This document shows positions 42,107 through 50,334 of a stretch of DNA of 64,000 bases, piece by piece. Source of the stretch: Acidiferrimicrobium sp. IK (GTDB lineage: Bacteria; Actinomycetota; Acidimicrobiia; Acidimicrobiales; Palsa-688); the NCBI RefSeq assembly GCF_025499425.1, contig NZ_JAIMCB010000004.1, positions 62,001 to 126,000 on the forward strand, read 5' to 3'. The position numbers were made by a program, and so were the translations under genes. How positions within the stretch are numbered: position 1 is the first letter of the stretch; every line of letters begins with the position of its first letter. The notes beneath the pieces were generated by a model. The model ran no database searches and was not told the DNA's origin. It was given only the letters and a program-made list of their open reading frames with translations.

Positions 42107-44496
42107 ACGGCCACACCGCGCTCACCCTGGAGGACTGGGGTCTTCGCGAGGACGGCCTGGACGTCGCCCGCCTGGCCCAGACCGAGTCGCTCTTCGCCGC
42201 CTGCAACGGCCACATCGGCGTGCGGGGGAACCTCGACGAGGGGGAGCCCCACGCCCTTCCCGGCACCTACCTCAACTCCTTCTACGAGGTCAGGCCGCTG
42301 CCCTACGCCGAGGGCGGCTACGGCTACCCGGAGGCCGGCCAGACCGTCGTCAACGTCATCGACGCCAAACCGATCCGGCTCCTCGTCGACGACGAGCCCT
42401 TCGACTTGCGCTACGGCCACACCGCCTCCCACCAACGCCGCCTCGACATCCGCGCCGGGACCTTGGGGCGCAGCACCGAGTGGACCTCGCCGGGCCGGCG
42501 CAGCGTGCGGGTCCGCTCCACCAGGCTGGTCTCGCTTGTGCAGCGAGCGATGCTGGCCATCGAGTGGGAGGTCGAGGTGCTCGACGCCGCCGCTCGGGTG
42601 GTGGTGCAGTCGGAGCTGGTCGCCAACGAGGAGATCCCCTCCACCACCCACGATCCGAGGGTGGCCGCCGTGCTGCGCAACCCTCTGCGGGTCCTCGAGA
42701 ACGAGCACACCAACGCGACGCTGTTCATGCTCGCCGAGACCGCCACCAGCGCCCTGCGGGTCGCGACCATGGCCCACCACCTGTGGGAGGGCCCGGAGGG
42801 AACCGAGTTCCGCAGCGACAGCTTCGGAGAGACCGCCCGGGCCAGCTGGATCACCACGTTGGAGCCGGGCCAGACCCTGAAGGTCGTCAAGCTGGTCGCC
42901 TACGGGTGGTCCCGCCGGCGCAGCATCCCGGCGCTGCGCGACCAGGTCTCCGCGGCGCTCCTCGCCGCGGAGCACACCGGATGGGAAGGCATGCTCGCGG
43001 AGCAGGCCGCCTTCCTCGAGGACTACTGGGATCTGGCCGCGGTCGACATCGAAGGCGACGACCACCTGCAGCGGGCCGTCCGCTTCTCCATGTTCCACGT
43101 CTTGCAGTCGGGGGCCCGCAGCGAAGGGCGGGGCATACCAGCCAAGGGGCTCACCGGGCCCGGCTACGACGGTCACAAGTTCTGGGACACCGAGACCTTC
43201 GTGCTGCCGGTGCTGACCTACACGATGCCCGAGGCCGCCGGCGACGCCCTGATGTGGCGCCACCGGATCCTCCCCGCGGCGCGCGAGCGCGCCGCGCAGC
43301 TGGGGTTGCGAGGCGCGGCGTTCCCGTGGCGGACCATCGGGGGTGCGGAGTGCTCGGCATACTGGCCGGCGGGGACCGCCGCGTTCCACATCGCGGCGGA
43401 CATCGCCGACGCCGCGACCCGCTACGTCGCGGCGTCCGGTGACGTCGACTGGGAGCGCAAGTACGCGGTGGACATCCTCGTGGAGACCGCCCGGCTGTGG
43501 GTGTCCCTCGGCTACTTCGCCCCCGGCGACGGTTTTCGCATCGACGGCGTCACCGGTCCCGACGAGTACAGCGCCGTCGCCGACAACAACGTCTTCACCA
43601 ACCTCATGGCCAGACGGAACCTGCTGGCCGCCGCCGACGTGGTCGCCCGCCATCCCGGGGTCCGCCCTGATGTGCTCCCCGACGAGGTGACCACATGGCG
43701 GCGGGCGGCGGAGGAGATGGCCGTCCCCTTCGACGCCCGTCTCGGGGTCCATCCCCAGGCGGAGGGGTTCACCGACCACGCGGCCTTCGACTTCGCGTCG
43801 ATGACCGCCGACGACTACCCGCTGCTCCTCCACGTCCCGTACTTCGACCTATACCGCAAGCGGGTCGTCAAGCAGGCCGACTTGGTCCTGGCCCTGCACC
43901 TCTGCGGCGACCAGTTCAGCGACGAGGAGAAGGCCGCCGACTTCGCGTACTACGAACCGCTGACGGTCCGAGACTCGTCGCTGTCGGCAACCACACAGGG
44001 GATCGTCGCCGCAGAAACCGGCTACTTGGACCTCGCCTACCGCTACACCCGCGAGGCGGCGCTCATGGACGTCGACGACCTGGAGCGCAACACCCGCGAC
44101 GGCCTGCACATGGCGTCGCTGGCCGGCGCCTGGCTGGTCCCCGTCGCCGGCTTCGGCGGCATGCGCGACCACGGCGGTCGGCTCAGCTTCAAACCCAGGC
44201 TCCCCGCCCCGCTGCGCAGCCTCGGCTTCTCGCTCCTGTGGCGGGGCCGGCGGCTTCGCGTCGAGGTCAACCACCACTCCGCCACCTACAGCCTCCACGC
44301 CGTCGAGCGCCGCTCGAGCCTCGACGGTGTGCGCCCGGGGGGCACCGACCCGATCGACAGCCTGTCGCTGCTTCACTACGGAGAGGAGGTGACCGTCGGG
44401 GTGGGAGAACACCACCGCCTGCCGATCCCCGACATCGTCGAGCGCTCAGGGGTGTCCCAGCCCGAGGGCCGAGGCCCGATGGAGCGGCTGCCTTAA
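42103..44496 (+). CDS. glycoside hydrolase family 65 disaccharide phosphorylase
   Basis: Splits an alpha-glucoside (maltose, trehalose, kojibiose or similar) with phosphate, giving beta-glucose 1-phosphate. The 797 residues have the N-terminal domain [20 protein letters not shown] (residues 19-40) followed by an (alpha/alpha)6 barrel. [17 protein letters not shown] carries the general-acid glutamate E488, and [17 protein letters not shown] precedes it. The C-terminal beta sheet follows. Substrate cannot be told. The GTG overlaps the stop of the HAD gene by 4 nt, so these two are strictly coupled. Confidence 0.93.
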   Translation: MNGHTALTLEDWGLREDGLDVARLAQTESLFAACNGHIGVRGNLDEGEPHALPGTYLNSFYEVRPLPYAEGGYGYPEAGQTVVNVIDAKPIRLLVDDEPFDLRYGHTASHQRRLDIRAGTLGRSTEWTSPGRRSVRVRSTRLVSLVQRAMLAIEWEVEVLDAAARVVVQSELVANEEIPSTTHDPRVAAVLRNPLRVLENEHTNATLFMLAETATSALRVATMAHHLWEGPEGTEFRSDSFGETARASWITTLEPGQTLKVVKLVAYGWSRRRSIPALRDQVSAALLAAEHTGWEGMLAEQAAFLEDYWDLAAVDIEGDDHLQRAVRFSMFHVLQSGARSEGRGIPAKGLTGPGYDGHKFWDTETFVLPVLTYTMPEAAGDALMWRHRILPAARERAAQLGLRGAAFPWRTIGGAECSAYWPAGTAAFHIAADIADAATRYVAASGDVDWERKYAVDILVETARLWVSLGYFAPGDGFRIDGVTGPDEYSAVADNNVFTNLMARRNLLAAADVVARHPGVRPDVLPDEVTTWRRAAEEMAVPFDARLGVHPQAEGFTDHAAFDFASMTADDYPLLLHVPYFDLYRKRVVKQADLVLALHLCGDQFSDEEKAADFAYYEPLTVRDSSLSATTQGIVAAETGYLDLAYRYTREAALMDVDDLERNTRDGLHMASLAGAWLVPVAGFGGMRDHGGRLSFKPRLPAPLRSLGFSLLWRGRRLRVEVNHHSATYSLHAVERRSSLDGVRPGGTDPIDSLSLLHYGEEVTVGVGEHHRLPIPDIVERSGVSQPEGRGPMERLP

Positions 44497-44539
44497 CCCG
44501 ACCGCGGCTGCCCGGCCCGCCGCATCAGCGGCGGACGGC

Positions 44540-44782
44540 TCACTGCTGGAAGTGCTCCACCGTCGCCTCCGAGCGCGGCGTCGCCGCGTCGGGGTCCTGG
44601 CCGGCGTGGCGGCGGGCCCGGCGCTGGCGCAGCAGGTCCCACAGCTGGTCGAGCTGGACCTCCACTTGGTGGAGGCGCTTTTGCTCCTCGGGGGAGAGGC
44701 CGACGTCGGCGTGCGACCGCTCGAGGCGGTGCTCCTCGTCGACCAAAGCGTCGATATGGCTCACGATCTCGGCGTCTTTCAC
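44540..44782 (-). CDS. DUF2630 family protein
   Basis: An 80-residue alpha-helical, charged protein of the DUF2630 family. MKDAEIVSHIDALVDEEHRL is followed by RLHQVEVQLDQLWDLLRQRR, the family hallmark in which the Trp-Asp-Leu-Leu-Arg-Gln-Arg-Arg stretch is typical, and it ends EATVEHFQQ. Function unknown. The GTG at 44782 lies 7 nt after a TAGGTT box (44790-44795) and has no ribosome-binding site. It is transcribed away from the encapsulin operon, and the 134-nt gap holds both promoters. Confidence 0.85.
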   Translation of the reverse strand: MKDAEIVSHIDALVDEEHRLERSHADVGLSPEEQKRLHQVEVQLDQLWDLLRQRRARRHAGQDPDAATPRSEATVEHFQQ

Positions 44783-44789
44783 GCTCCGG

Positions 44790-44795
44790 AACCTA
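44790..44795 (-). promoter_or_regulatory. -10 box of the DUF2630 gene (leaderless)
   Basis: On the minus strand TAGGTT, followed by 7 nt and the GTG at 44782. Confidence 0.5.
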
Positions 44796-44916
44796 CCCCT
44801 CCCGGCGAGGTTGGCGCGGCCGCGTGCATACACTGCCGTCGCGTCGGGGAACAACCACTCGACGATCCACCACCCCCGTCGCTCGACCGGGGTCAGCAGG
44901 GAGGACACGAGCACCA

Positions 44917-45294
44917 GTGGCGCAAAGCGCAGGGCTGCACGAGGCAGCCGAATTGCTCCAGGCGGCGACCATCGACCGGCACCGGGCCATCGTGTCGCTG
45001 CAAGAGGAGCTCGAGGCCGTCGACTGGTACGACCAGCGCGTCGACGCCACCTCCGACCCGGAGCTGGCGGCCGTGTTGGCCCACAACCGAGACGAGGAGA
45101 AGGAGCACGCGGTGATGACCCTGGAGTGGTTGCGCCGCCACGACCCCGTCCTCGACGAGCAGCTGCGGACCTACCTGTTCACCACCCTCCCGGTGACCGA
45201 GGTCGAAGGCGCCGCCGCTGCTGGCGGGGCGGTCCCCGCGGCCTCCTCGGACGGCTCGCTCGGCCTCGGCGGCCTTCGGGGGGTGGCACAGTGA
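44917..45294 (+). CDS. encapsulated ferritin-like protein (EncFtn)
   Basis: Cargo ferroxidase of the encapsulin nanocompartment. The 125 residues are an EncFtn two-helix subunit: ATIDRHRAIVSLQEELEAVD, WYDQRVDATSDPELAAVLAH and NRDEEKEHAVMTLEWLRRHD supply the Glu/His iron ligands, which form only when subunits pair into a decamer. The C-terminus ends with a targeting peptide, DGSLGLGGLRG, like the known encapsulin-docking sequence. GTG at 44917 follows GGGAGGA at about 11 nt. Its TGA overlaps the encapsulin GTG by 4 nt, so cargo and shell are made together. Confidence 0.93.
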   Translation: MAQSAGLHEAAELLQAATIDRHRAIVSLQEELEAVDWYDQRVDATSDPELAAVLAHNRDEEKEHAVMTLEWLRRHDPVLDEQLRTYLFTTLPVTEVEGAAAAGGAVPAASSDGSLGLGGLRGVAQ

Positions 45295-46103
45295 ACCACC
45301 TGCTGCGAGAGCTGGCACCGATCAGCGAGGCCGGATGGGCCCAGATAGAGGACGAGGCCAAGACCCGTCTGACCACCTACCTGGCGGCCCGTCGCCTGGT
45401 CGACTTCGAAGGCCCCCACGGCTGGACCCACTCCGCCTACAACCTGGGCCGCACCGCCCCCGCTCCGGGTCCCTCCGCCGAGGTGACCGCCGTCACCCGG
45501 CTGGTGCAGCCGCTCGTCGAGTTCCGGGCGCCGTTCAGCCTGTCGCGAGCCGAGCTGGCCACCGCCGAGCGGGGCAACGCGTCGGTCGACCTGTCGGCGC
45601 TCGAGCACGCGGCCCGGGCCATCGCCCTCGCCGAGAACGGCGCGGTGTTCCACGGCTACGGGCCGGGCGGGATCACCGGCATCACCGGCAACCTGTCCCA
45701 CGACGCGATCCACGCCGGGAGCGCCTCCGACGGCGACGGTTGGGCGCAGTTCCCCAAGGCCGTCGCCACCGGCGTAGAGCGGCTGCTCCTCGCCGGCATC
45801 GGCGGCCCTTACGCGCTGGCGCTCGGAGACCAGACCTGGGTGGCGGTCGCCGAGGCCACCGAGCGAGGCAGCACCCTCTTCGACCACCTGAGCCGTATCG
45901 TCAGCGGGCCGATCGTGTGGGCTCCAGGCATCGAGGGCGCCCTGGTGGTCAGCCAGCGAGGCGGGGACTTCGTGCTGTCGGTCGGCCAGGACCTCTCCAT
46001 CGGCTACAGCCACCACGACGCCGAAACGGTGACCCTCTACTTCGAGGAGAGCTTCACCTTCACCGTGTTGGAGGAGGACGCCGCGGTCCACCTGGTGTCC
46101 TGA
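45291..46103 (+). CDS. encapsulin shell protein
   Basis: HK97-fold shell protein of the Linocin-M18/encapsulin family. The 270 residues begin MNHLLRELAPISEAGWAQIE, then RRLVDFEGPHGWTHSAYNLG. GPYALALGDQTWVAVAEA is the E-loop/pocket region, and RIVSGPIVWAPGIEGALVVS plus HHDAETVTLYFEESFTF form the P-domain and C-terminal strand. The shell assembles into a T=1-type cage that holds the EncFtn cargo and mineralises iron (family knowledge). Overlap with the cargo gene is GTGA. No heme peroxidase or ferritin gene is next to it, so EncFtn is the likely main cargo. Confidence 0.95.
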   Translation: MNHLLRELAPISEAGWAQIEDEAKTRLTTYLAARRLVDFEGPHGWTHSAYNLGRTAPAPGPSAEVTAVTRLVQPLVEFRAPFSLSRAELATAERGNASVDLSALEHAARAIALAENGAVFHGYGPGGITGITGNLSHDAIHAGSASDGDGWAQFPKAVATGVERLLLAGIGGPYALALGDQTWVAVAEATERGSTLFDHLSRIVSGPIVWAPGIEGALVVSQRGGDFVLSVGQDLSIGYSHHDAETVTLYFEESFTFTVLEEDAAVHLVS

Positions 46104-46259
46104 GCGGACCCGCCCGCCGCCGCTCAGGGTCGAACCGCCGCCATCGTGGTGGTGTCAGTACCCGGTTACCGCGTCCCGCTTCCCTTGTCGCGGTGACGTT
46201 GGTCACATCACACCGATGTCGGCATAAAACCGGCCTGGGCCGGGTTGGACCCGAGTGCG

Positions 46260-47216
46260 ATGAACTCCAACGACACACGACGGGCGGCACGGACCGCCAC
46301 CGGGGCGGCCCCGGACCTGCTCGGTCTCTACCTGGACGAGGCGGGCAGCTTCCCGCTGCTCTCCAAAGCCGACGAGATGGAGCTCGGGCAGATCATCCAG
46401 GAAGGGCAGGCGGCCGCGGAGCGGCTGGCCAGCGGCGACAAGCTGACCGCACGGCAAAAGCGCGACCTGCGCCGCCAGGTCAGCGACGCCGAGGCCGCGT
46501 CGGCCCGCTTCATCAACGCCAACCTTCGGCTGGTCGTCTCCGTCGCCCGCAAGTACCAGTGGTCCGGGCTGCCGATGGGTGACTTGATCCAAGAGGGCAA
46601 CCTCGGCCTCATCCACGCGGTGGAGAAGTTCGACTGGCGCAAGGGCTTCAAGTTCTCGACCTACGCCACGTGGTGGATCCGCCAGGCGATCGGCCGGGCG
46701 ATCGAAAACACTGCGCACACCGTGCGGGTCCCCGCCCATGTGGGCGACGAGATCCGCCGGGCCCGGCGGATGCAAAGCGAGCTGGAAGCCAAGCAGGGTC
46801 GTCCCGCGACCCTCGCCGAGCTGGCCGAGGCCCTCGAGACCACCGAAGCGCAGCTGGCCGAATTGTTCCGCTACGACGCCGACCCGATGAGCCTCGACGT
46901 GGCGGTCGGCGAGGACGGCGACACCAGCCTCGGTGACTTGGTCGTCAACCACTCCGCCGAGTCGCCTTTCGAGGCGGTCGCCGGGTCGCTGCTGCCGGCC
47001 CAAGTCGAGTCGTTCCTGTCCCACCTGGGCGACGACGAGCGCCGAGTGCTGTGGCTGCGCTACGGCCTGGACCGGGGCGAACCCCGCACCCAGGGCGAGG
47101 TGGGCGAGCTGCTGGCGCTCTCCGCGGAGCGGGTCCGGCGCATCGAACGCGACGCCCTGGGCAAGCTCCGCCGCCAGCTGGTGGGCAGCGACGCCCACGA
47201 CCTCCTGGCCAGCTGA
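46260..47216 (+). CDS. RNA polymerase sigma factor, RpoD/SigB (group 2)-type
   Basis: Sigma-70 family factor without a long N-terminal region 1.1. The 318 residues include region 1.2 (APDLLGLYLDEAGSFPLLSK), region 2 (NLRLVVSVARKYQWSGLPM, then DLIQEGNLGLIHAVEKFDW, RKGFKFSTYATWWIRQAI), region 3 and region 4 (LGDDERRVLWLRYGLDRGEP, then ERVRRIERDALGKLR). This set suits a primary-like (HrdB/SigB) sigma factor that reads TANNNT-type promoters. ATG at 46260 was chosen; a TTG at 46245 is also in frame. No anti-sigma gene is adjacent. A GTGAC...GTCAC inverted repeat lies just upstream near 46193-46206. Confidence 0.88.
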   Translation: MNSNDTRRAARTATGAAPDLLGLYLDEAGSFPLLSKADEMELGQIIQEGQAAAERLASGDKLTARQKRDLRRQVSDAEAASARFINANLRLVVSVARKYQWSGLPMGDLIQEGNLGLIHAVEKFDWRKGFKFSTYATWWIRQAIGRAIENTAHTVRVPAHVGDEIRRARRMQSELEAKQGRPATLAELAEALETTEAQLAELFRYDADPMSLDVAVGEDGDTSLGDLVVNHSAESPFEAVAGSLLPAQVESFLSHLGDDERRVLWLRYGLDRGEPRTQGEVGELLALSAERVRRIERDALGKLRRQLVGSDAHDLLAS

Positions 47217-47244
47217 TGTGCGGCCGCCGGGGCTAGGCGGTCAC

Positions 47245-47250
47245 TAGCGT
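47245..47250 (+). promoter_or_regulatory. -10 box of gltX (leaderless)
   Basis: TAGCGT followed by 7 nt and the GTG at 47258. This argues against the in-frame GTG at 47249, which overlaps the box. Confidence 0.5.
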
Positions 47251-47257
47251 GGGGCCG

Positions 47258-48634
47258 GTGACCGCCCCCCGCCTCCGCATCGCCCCGTCCCCGACCGGGT
47301 ACTTCCACATCGGGACGGCCCGCACCGCGCTGTTCAACTGGCTCTACGCCCGCCAGCAGGGCGGCACGTTCGTGCTCCGCATCGAGGACACCGACCGGGC
47401 CCGCAACCGCGACGAGCACATCGCCGGCATTGAGGCTGCGCTGCGCTGGCTGGGACTGGACTGGGATGAAGGCCCCTACTTCCAGTCTCAGCGAGGCGGG
47501 CTGTACGCGTCGGCGATCGAGAAGCTCCTGGCGGACGGCAAGGCCTACGCCTGCGACTGCACCCCCGAGGACGTGCAGGCCCGGGCCAAAGCCAGGGGCG
47601 ACAAGACGCCTGGCTACGACGGGTTCTGCCGGGACCGGGGCCTGGAAGCGACCTCCGGGCGGGTGGTCCGTCTGCGCACCCCCGACGAGGGGGAGAGCGC
47701 CTACGACGACTTGGTGTACGGCAGGGTGGCCAAACCCATGGTCAACGTGTTGGACCTGGCCATCCGCAAGTCCAACGGTGACCCCCTGTTCCTCCTCGCC
47801 AACGTCGTGGACGACGCCGACATGGCCATCAGCCACGTCGTGCGGGGCAGTGACCACATGGACAACACCCACAGCTACCTCCTCATCTGGGAGGCGCTCG
47901 GGTACGGCCCGCGCCCGGTGTTCGCCCATCTGCCGCTCATCAACAACGACGCCGGCAAAAAGCTGTCCAAGCGCAGGGACAAGGTGGCCGTGGAGGACTA
48001 CCGCGACGCCGGCTACCTGCCGGAGGCGGTCCGCAACTACCTGGCCCTCCTCGGGTGGGCTCCCGGCGACGACCGGGAGATCCTGACCGTGGAACAGATG
48101 GTCGCCGAGTTCCGCCTGGAGGACGTCAAGCGTGCTCCGGCCACCTTCGACGAGCGCAAGATGCAGTCGGTCAACGCCGAGTACCTCCGGGCCCTCCCCG
48201 TCGAGGTGTTCGTCGAGCGGGCCCAGGGGTGGCTGCGGGACCGGTGGGCGCCGCTCGGCGCCGAGGTCCAAGAACGGGCCCGGACCCTCGGCGAGGCGGT
48301 CGCCATGGCAGACTTCTTGTTCCTACCGGAGCCGCACATGGACGAGAAGGAGTGGGCCAAGGAGGTAGCCAAGCAGCCGGCGCTGGCGGCCATCCTCGAC
48401 GGCGCCATCGCCCGCTACCCCGAGGTGGAGTGGACCGCCGACGCCTTGAAGGACGCCACCGCGGCCGTCGGGGAGGAGGCCGGCGTCGCGCAGCTCGGCA
48501 AGGCCCAGGCCCCGATCCGGCTGGCTGTCAGCGGAAGACGGGTCGGGCCGCCGCTGTTCGAGTCCCTCGCCGTCCTCGGCCTAGACCGCACGCTGGCGCG
48601 TCTCCGCTCCGCCCGGGCCCGGCTGGAGCCGTGA
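47258..48634 (+). CDS. gltX: glutamyl-tRNA synthetase
   Basis: Class I aminoacyl-tRNA synthetase that charges tRNA-Glu. The 458 residues have the HIGH-type motif RIAPSPTGYFHIGTARTALF, then RIEDTDRARN, and the zinc-like region CDCTPEDVQARAKARG. HVVRGSDHMDNTHSYLLIWE follows, and the KMSKS-type loop is GKKLSKRRDKVAVEDY. The C-terminal anticodon-binding domain is present. The length is typical of actinobacterial GltX. GTG at 47258 is set by the upstream TAGCGT box. It may charge tRNA-Gln too, where a GatCAB pathway is used (family knowledge); tRNA-Gln is just downstream at 49337. Confidence 0.95.
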   Translation: MTAPRLRIAPSPTGYFHIGTARTALFNWLYARQQGGTFVLRIEDTDRARNRDEHIAGIEAALRWLGLDWDEGPYFQSQRGGLYASAIEKLLADGKAYACDCTPEDVQARAKARGDKTPGYDGFCRDRGLEATSGRVVRLRTPDEGESAYDDLVYGRVAKPMVNVLDLAIRKSNGDPLFLLANVVDDADMAISHVVRGSDHMDNTHSYLLIWEALGYGPRPVFAHLPLINNDAGKKLSKRRDKVAVEDYRDAGYLPEAVRNYLALLGWAPGDDREILTVEQMVAEFRLEDVKRAPATFDERKMQSVNAEYLRALPVEVFVERAQGWLRDRWAPLGAEVQERARTLGEAVAMADFLFLPEPHMDEKEWAKEVAKQPALAAILDGAIARYPEVEWTADALKDATAAVGEEAGVAQLGKAQAPIRLAVSGRRVGPPLFESLAVLGLDRTLARLRSARARLEP

Positions 48635-48683
48635 CTGCCGGCTCGGGCCGAGCACGGTCGGCGGACGCAGGGCGTCCCCGGCG

Positions 48684-49322
48684 GTGCTAGGGCTCGTCGG
48701 CGCCCCGATCCGGGTTGCGCTGCGGGTTGTCCTGCTGCTCCTGGCAGCGGTGATCGTCTACCTGACGGTCACCGTCTTCCAGGTGTGGCACGCATCCCGT
48801 CGCGACCAGGCTCGCCCGGCGTCGGCCATCGTCGTGCTCGGCGCTGCCCAATACAACGGGGTCCCTTCCCCCGACCTGGCCGCCCGCCTCGACCACGCCC
48901 TCGGGCTGTGGAGGCGCCGGCTGGCGACGACGATCGTGGTTACCGGCGGCAAGGCCCCCGGTGACGCCTTCACCGAGGCCACCGCCGGCGCGAACTACCT
49001 GATGGCCCACGGCGTGCCGCAGGCGTCGATCTTGGGGGAGGTCGGGGGCCGCGACAGCTGGGAGTCGCTGGAGTCGGCCGCGGCGATCCTTCGCCAGCGC
49101 GGCGATCGCAGCGTCTTGCTGGTATCGGATCCGTTCCACGACGAGCGGATCTCGCTCATGTCCTCGGAGCTCGGCCTCGAGCCTTATGTCTCCCCGACGC
49201 GCACCTCGCCGATCAAGGGGAGCGCCACCATCCCGTACTTCGCCAAGGAGAGCGTCGAGGTGGCGGTCGGGCGGATCATCGGTTTTCGCCGGCTGGTGAG
49301 CATCGAGCAGCGCGTCGGCTAG
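48684..49322 (+). CDS. YdcF/DUF218-like membrane-anchored protein
   Basis: The 212-residue protein has an N-terminal membrane anchor (RVALRVVLLLLAAVIVYLTV) and a DUF218 domain: ASAIVVLGAAQYNGVPSPDL, LATTIVVTGGKAPGDAFTEA, then GGRDSWESLESAAAILRQRG and VLLVSDPFHDERISLM. DUF218 (SanA/YdcF-type) proteins are of unclear role, with links to cell-envelope integrity. GTG at 48684 starts 49 nt after gltX. It ends just before tRNA-Gln. Confidence 0.85.
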   Translation: MLGLVGAPIRVALRVVLLLLAAVIVYLTVTVFQVWHASRRDQARPASAIVVLGAAQYNGVPSPDLAARLDHALGLWRRRLATTIVVTGGKAPGDAFTEATAGANYLMAHGVPQASILGEVGGRDSWESLESAAAILRQRGDRSVLLVSDPFHDERISLMSSELGLEPYVSPTRTSPIKGSATIPYFAKESVEVAVGRIIGFRRLVSIEQRVG

Positions 49323-49336
49323 AGTGCTCGTGCCCT

Positions 49337-49408
49337 TCGGGGGTGGTGTAATCGGCAACACAACAGGTTCTGGCCCTGTCATTGGGGGTTCGAGTCCTCC
49401 CCCCCGAG
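49337..49408 (+). tRNA. tRNA-Gln (anticodon CTG)
   Basis: A 72-nt cloverleaf can be drawn: acceptor TCGGGGG/CCCCCGA, D-stem GTGT/ACAC, anticodon stem ACAGG/CCTGT with loop TTCTGGC (anticodon CTG at 49370-49372), a 4-nt variable loop CATT, T-stem GGGGG/CCTCC with loop TTCGAGT, and discriminator G. CCA is not encoded. Confidence 0.93.
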
Positions 49409-49415
49409 CAGCGAA

Positions 49416-49454
49416 ACGACTAAGCCCCGGGCCAGCGGCCCGGGGCTTGGTCGT
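49416..49454 (+). terminator. long stem-loop after tRNA-Gln
   Basis: AAGCCCCGGGCC pairs perfectly with GGCCCGGGGCTT (49422-49433 and 49437-49448, 3-nt loop AGC), and the flanks ACGAC/GTCGT extend it with one T-G pair. No T-run follows, so it may stop or process the tRNA transcript. Confidence 0.65.
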
Positions 49455-49553
49455 CTGGGGACTTCGATGTCGGGGCGGGCCTCGGTGGATCCCGCGGAAT
49501 GCTGGGCGGTGGGCGGTGTTGGCACTCGGGCACCCCACAAATCGGAGAGACAC

Positions 49554-50213
49554 ATGAAGATCGGCATCATCGGCGCCGGCAACATCGGTGGCAACCTGAC
49601 CCGGCGGCTGACCGCCCTCGGCCACGACGTCAGCGTGGCCAACTCCCGGGGGCCTGAGACCCTCGCCGACCTGGCAGCGGAGACCGGCGCCAAGGCGGTG
49701 CCGGCTACCGAGGCCGCCCAGGGGGCTGACATCGTGGTGGTCACCATCCCCGAGAAGCGGATCCCGGACCTCCCCGCCGGCATCCTCGACGGCGCCGGCC
49801 CCGACGCGGCGATCGTCGACACCGGCAACTACTACCCCCAGCAGCGCGACGGGCGCATCGACGCCATCGAGGCGGGTCTCACCGAGAGCCAGTGGGTGGA
49901 GCAGCACCTCGGCCGCCCGGTCGTCAAGGCCTTCAACGGCATCTACGCCGCGCACCTCCTGGAGAAGCACCAGCCGGCGGGGACGCCGGGGCGCATGGCG
50001 CTCCCGGTAGCCGGAGACGACCCGGCCGCCAAGGCCAAGGTGATGGCCCTCATCGATGAGCTGGGCTTCGATCCCGTCGACGCCGGCAGCCTGGCCGAGT
50101 CGTGGCGCCAGCAGCCCGGCACCCCGGTCTACGGGGCGCAGACCGACGCGGACGGCGTACGCGCCGCCCTCGCCGAGGCCAGCCCGCAGCGCCCGAGCGA
50201 GTTCACCGCCTGA
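49554..50213 (+). CDS. NADPH-dependent F420 reductase-like oxidoreductase
   Basis: The 219-residue protein has a Rossmann N-terminus (MKIGIIGAGNIGGNLTRRLT) and a second conserved stretch ADLAAETGAKAVPATEAAQG, ADIVVVTIPEKRIPDL. VVKAFNGIYAAHLLEKHQ follows. The layout resembles F420H2:NADP oxidoreductase/ketopantoate-reductase-like proteins common in actinobacteria, which use coenzyme F420. Actual cofactor is uncertain from sequence. ATG at 49554 follows GGAGAG. It lies 120 nt before an alcohol/formaldehyde dehydrogenase gene. Confidence 0.8.
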   Translation: MKIGIIGAGNIGGNLTRRLTALGHDVSVANSRGPETLADLAAETGAKAVPATEAAQGADIVVVTIPEKRIPDLPAGILDGAGPDAAIVDTGNYYPQQRDGRIDAIEAGLTESQWVEQHLGRPVVKAFNGIYAAHLLEKHQPAGTPGRMALPVAGDDPAAKAKVMALIDELGFDPVDAGSLAESWRQQPGTPVYGAQTDADGVRAALAEASPQRPSEFTA

Positions 50214-50266
50214 TCCCTGAGCGGACCTGTGTCCGGCGCCGCTGTTTCGCGGCCACCGTGATGGGA

Positions 50267-50311
50267 AGCCCTGCATCGTGCCGGAGGCGACAGCCCCGGC
50301 GGTGCAGGGCT
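50267..50311 (+). promoter_or_regulatory. stem-loop in the leader of the dehydrogenase gene
   Basis: AGCCCTGCA (50267-50275) and TGCAGGGCT (50303-50311) form a perfect 9-bp stem, and GCCGG/CCGGC an inner stem. It lies about 25 nt before the AAGGAGG ribosome-binding site, where folding could control initiation or reflect the end of the upstream transcript. Confidence 0.5.
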
Positions 50312-50334
50312 CAGGTCATCAAGGAGGCCAGATC

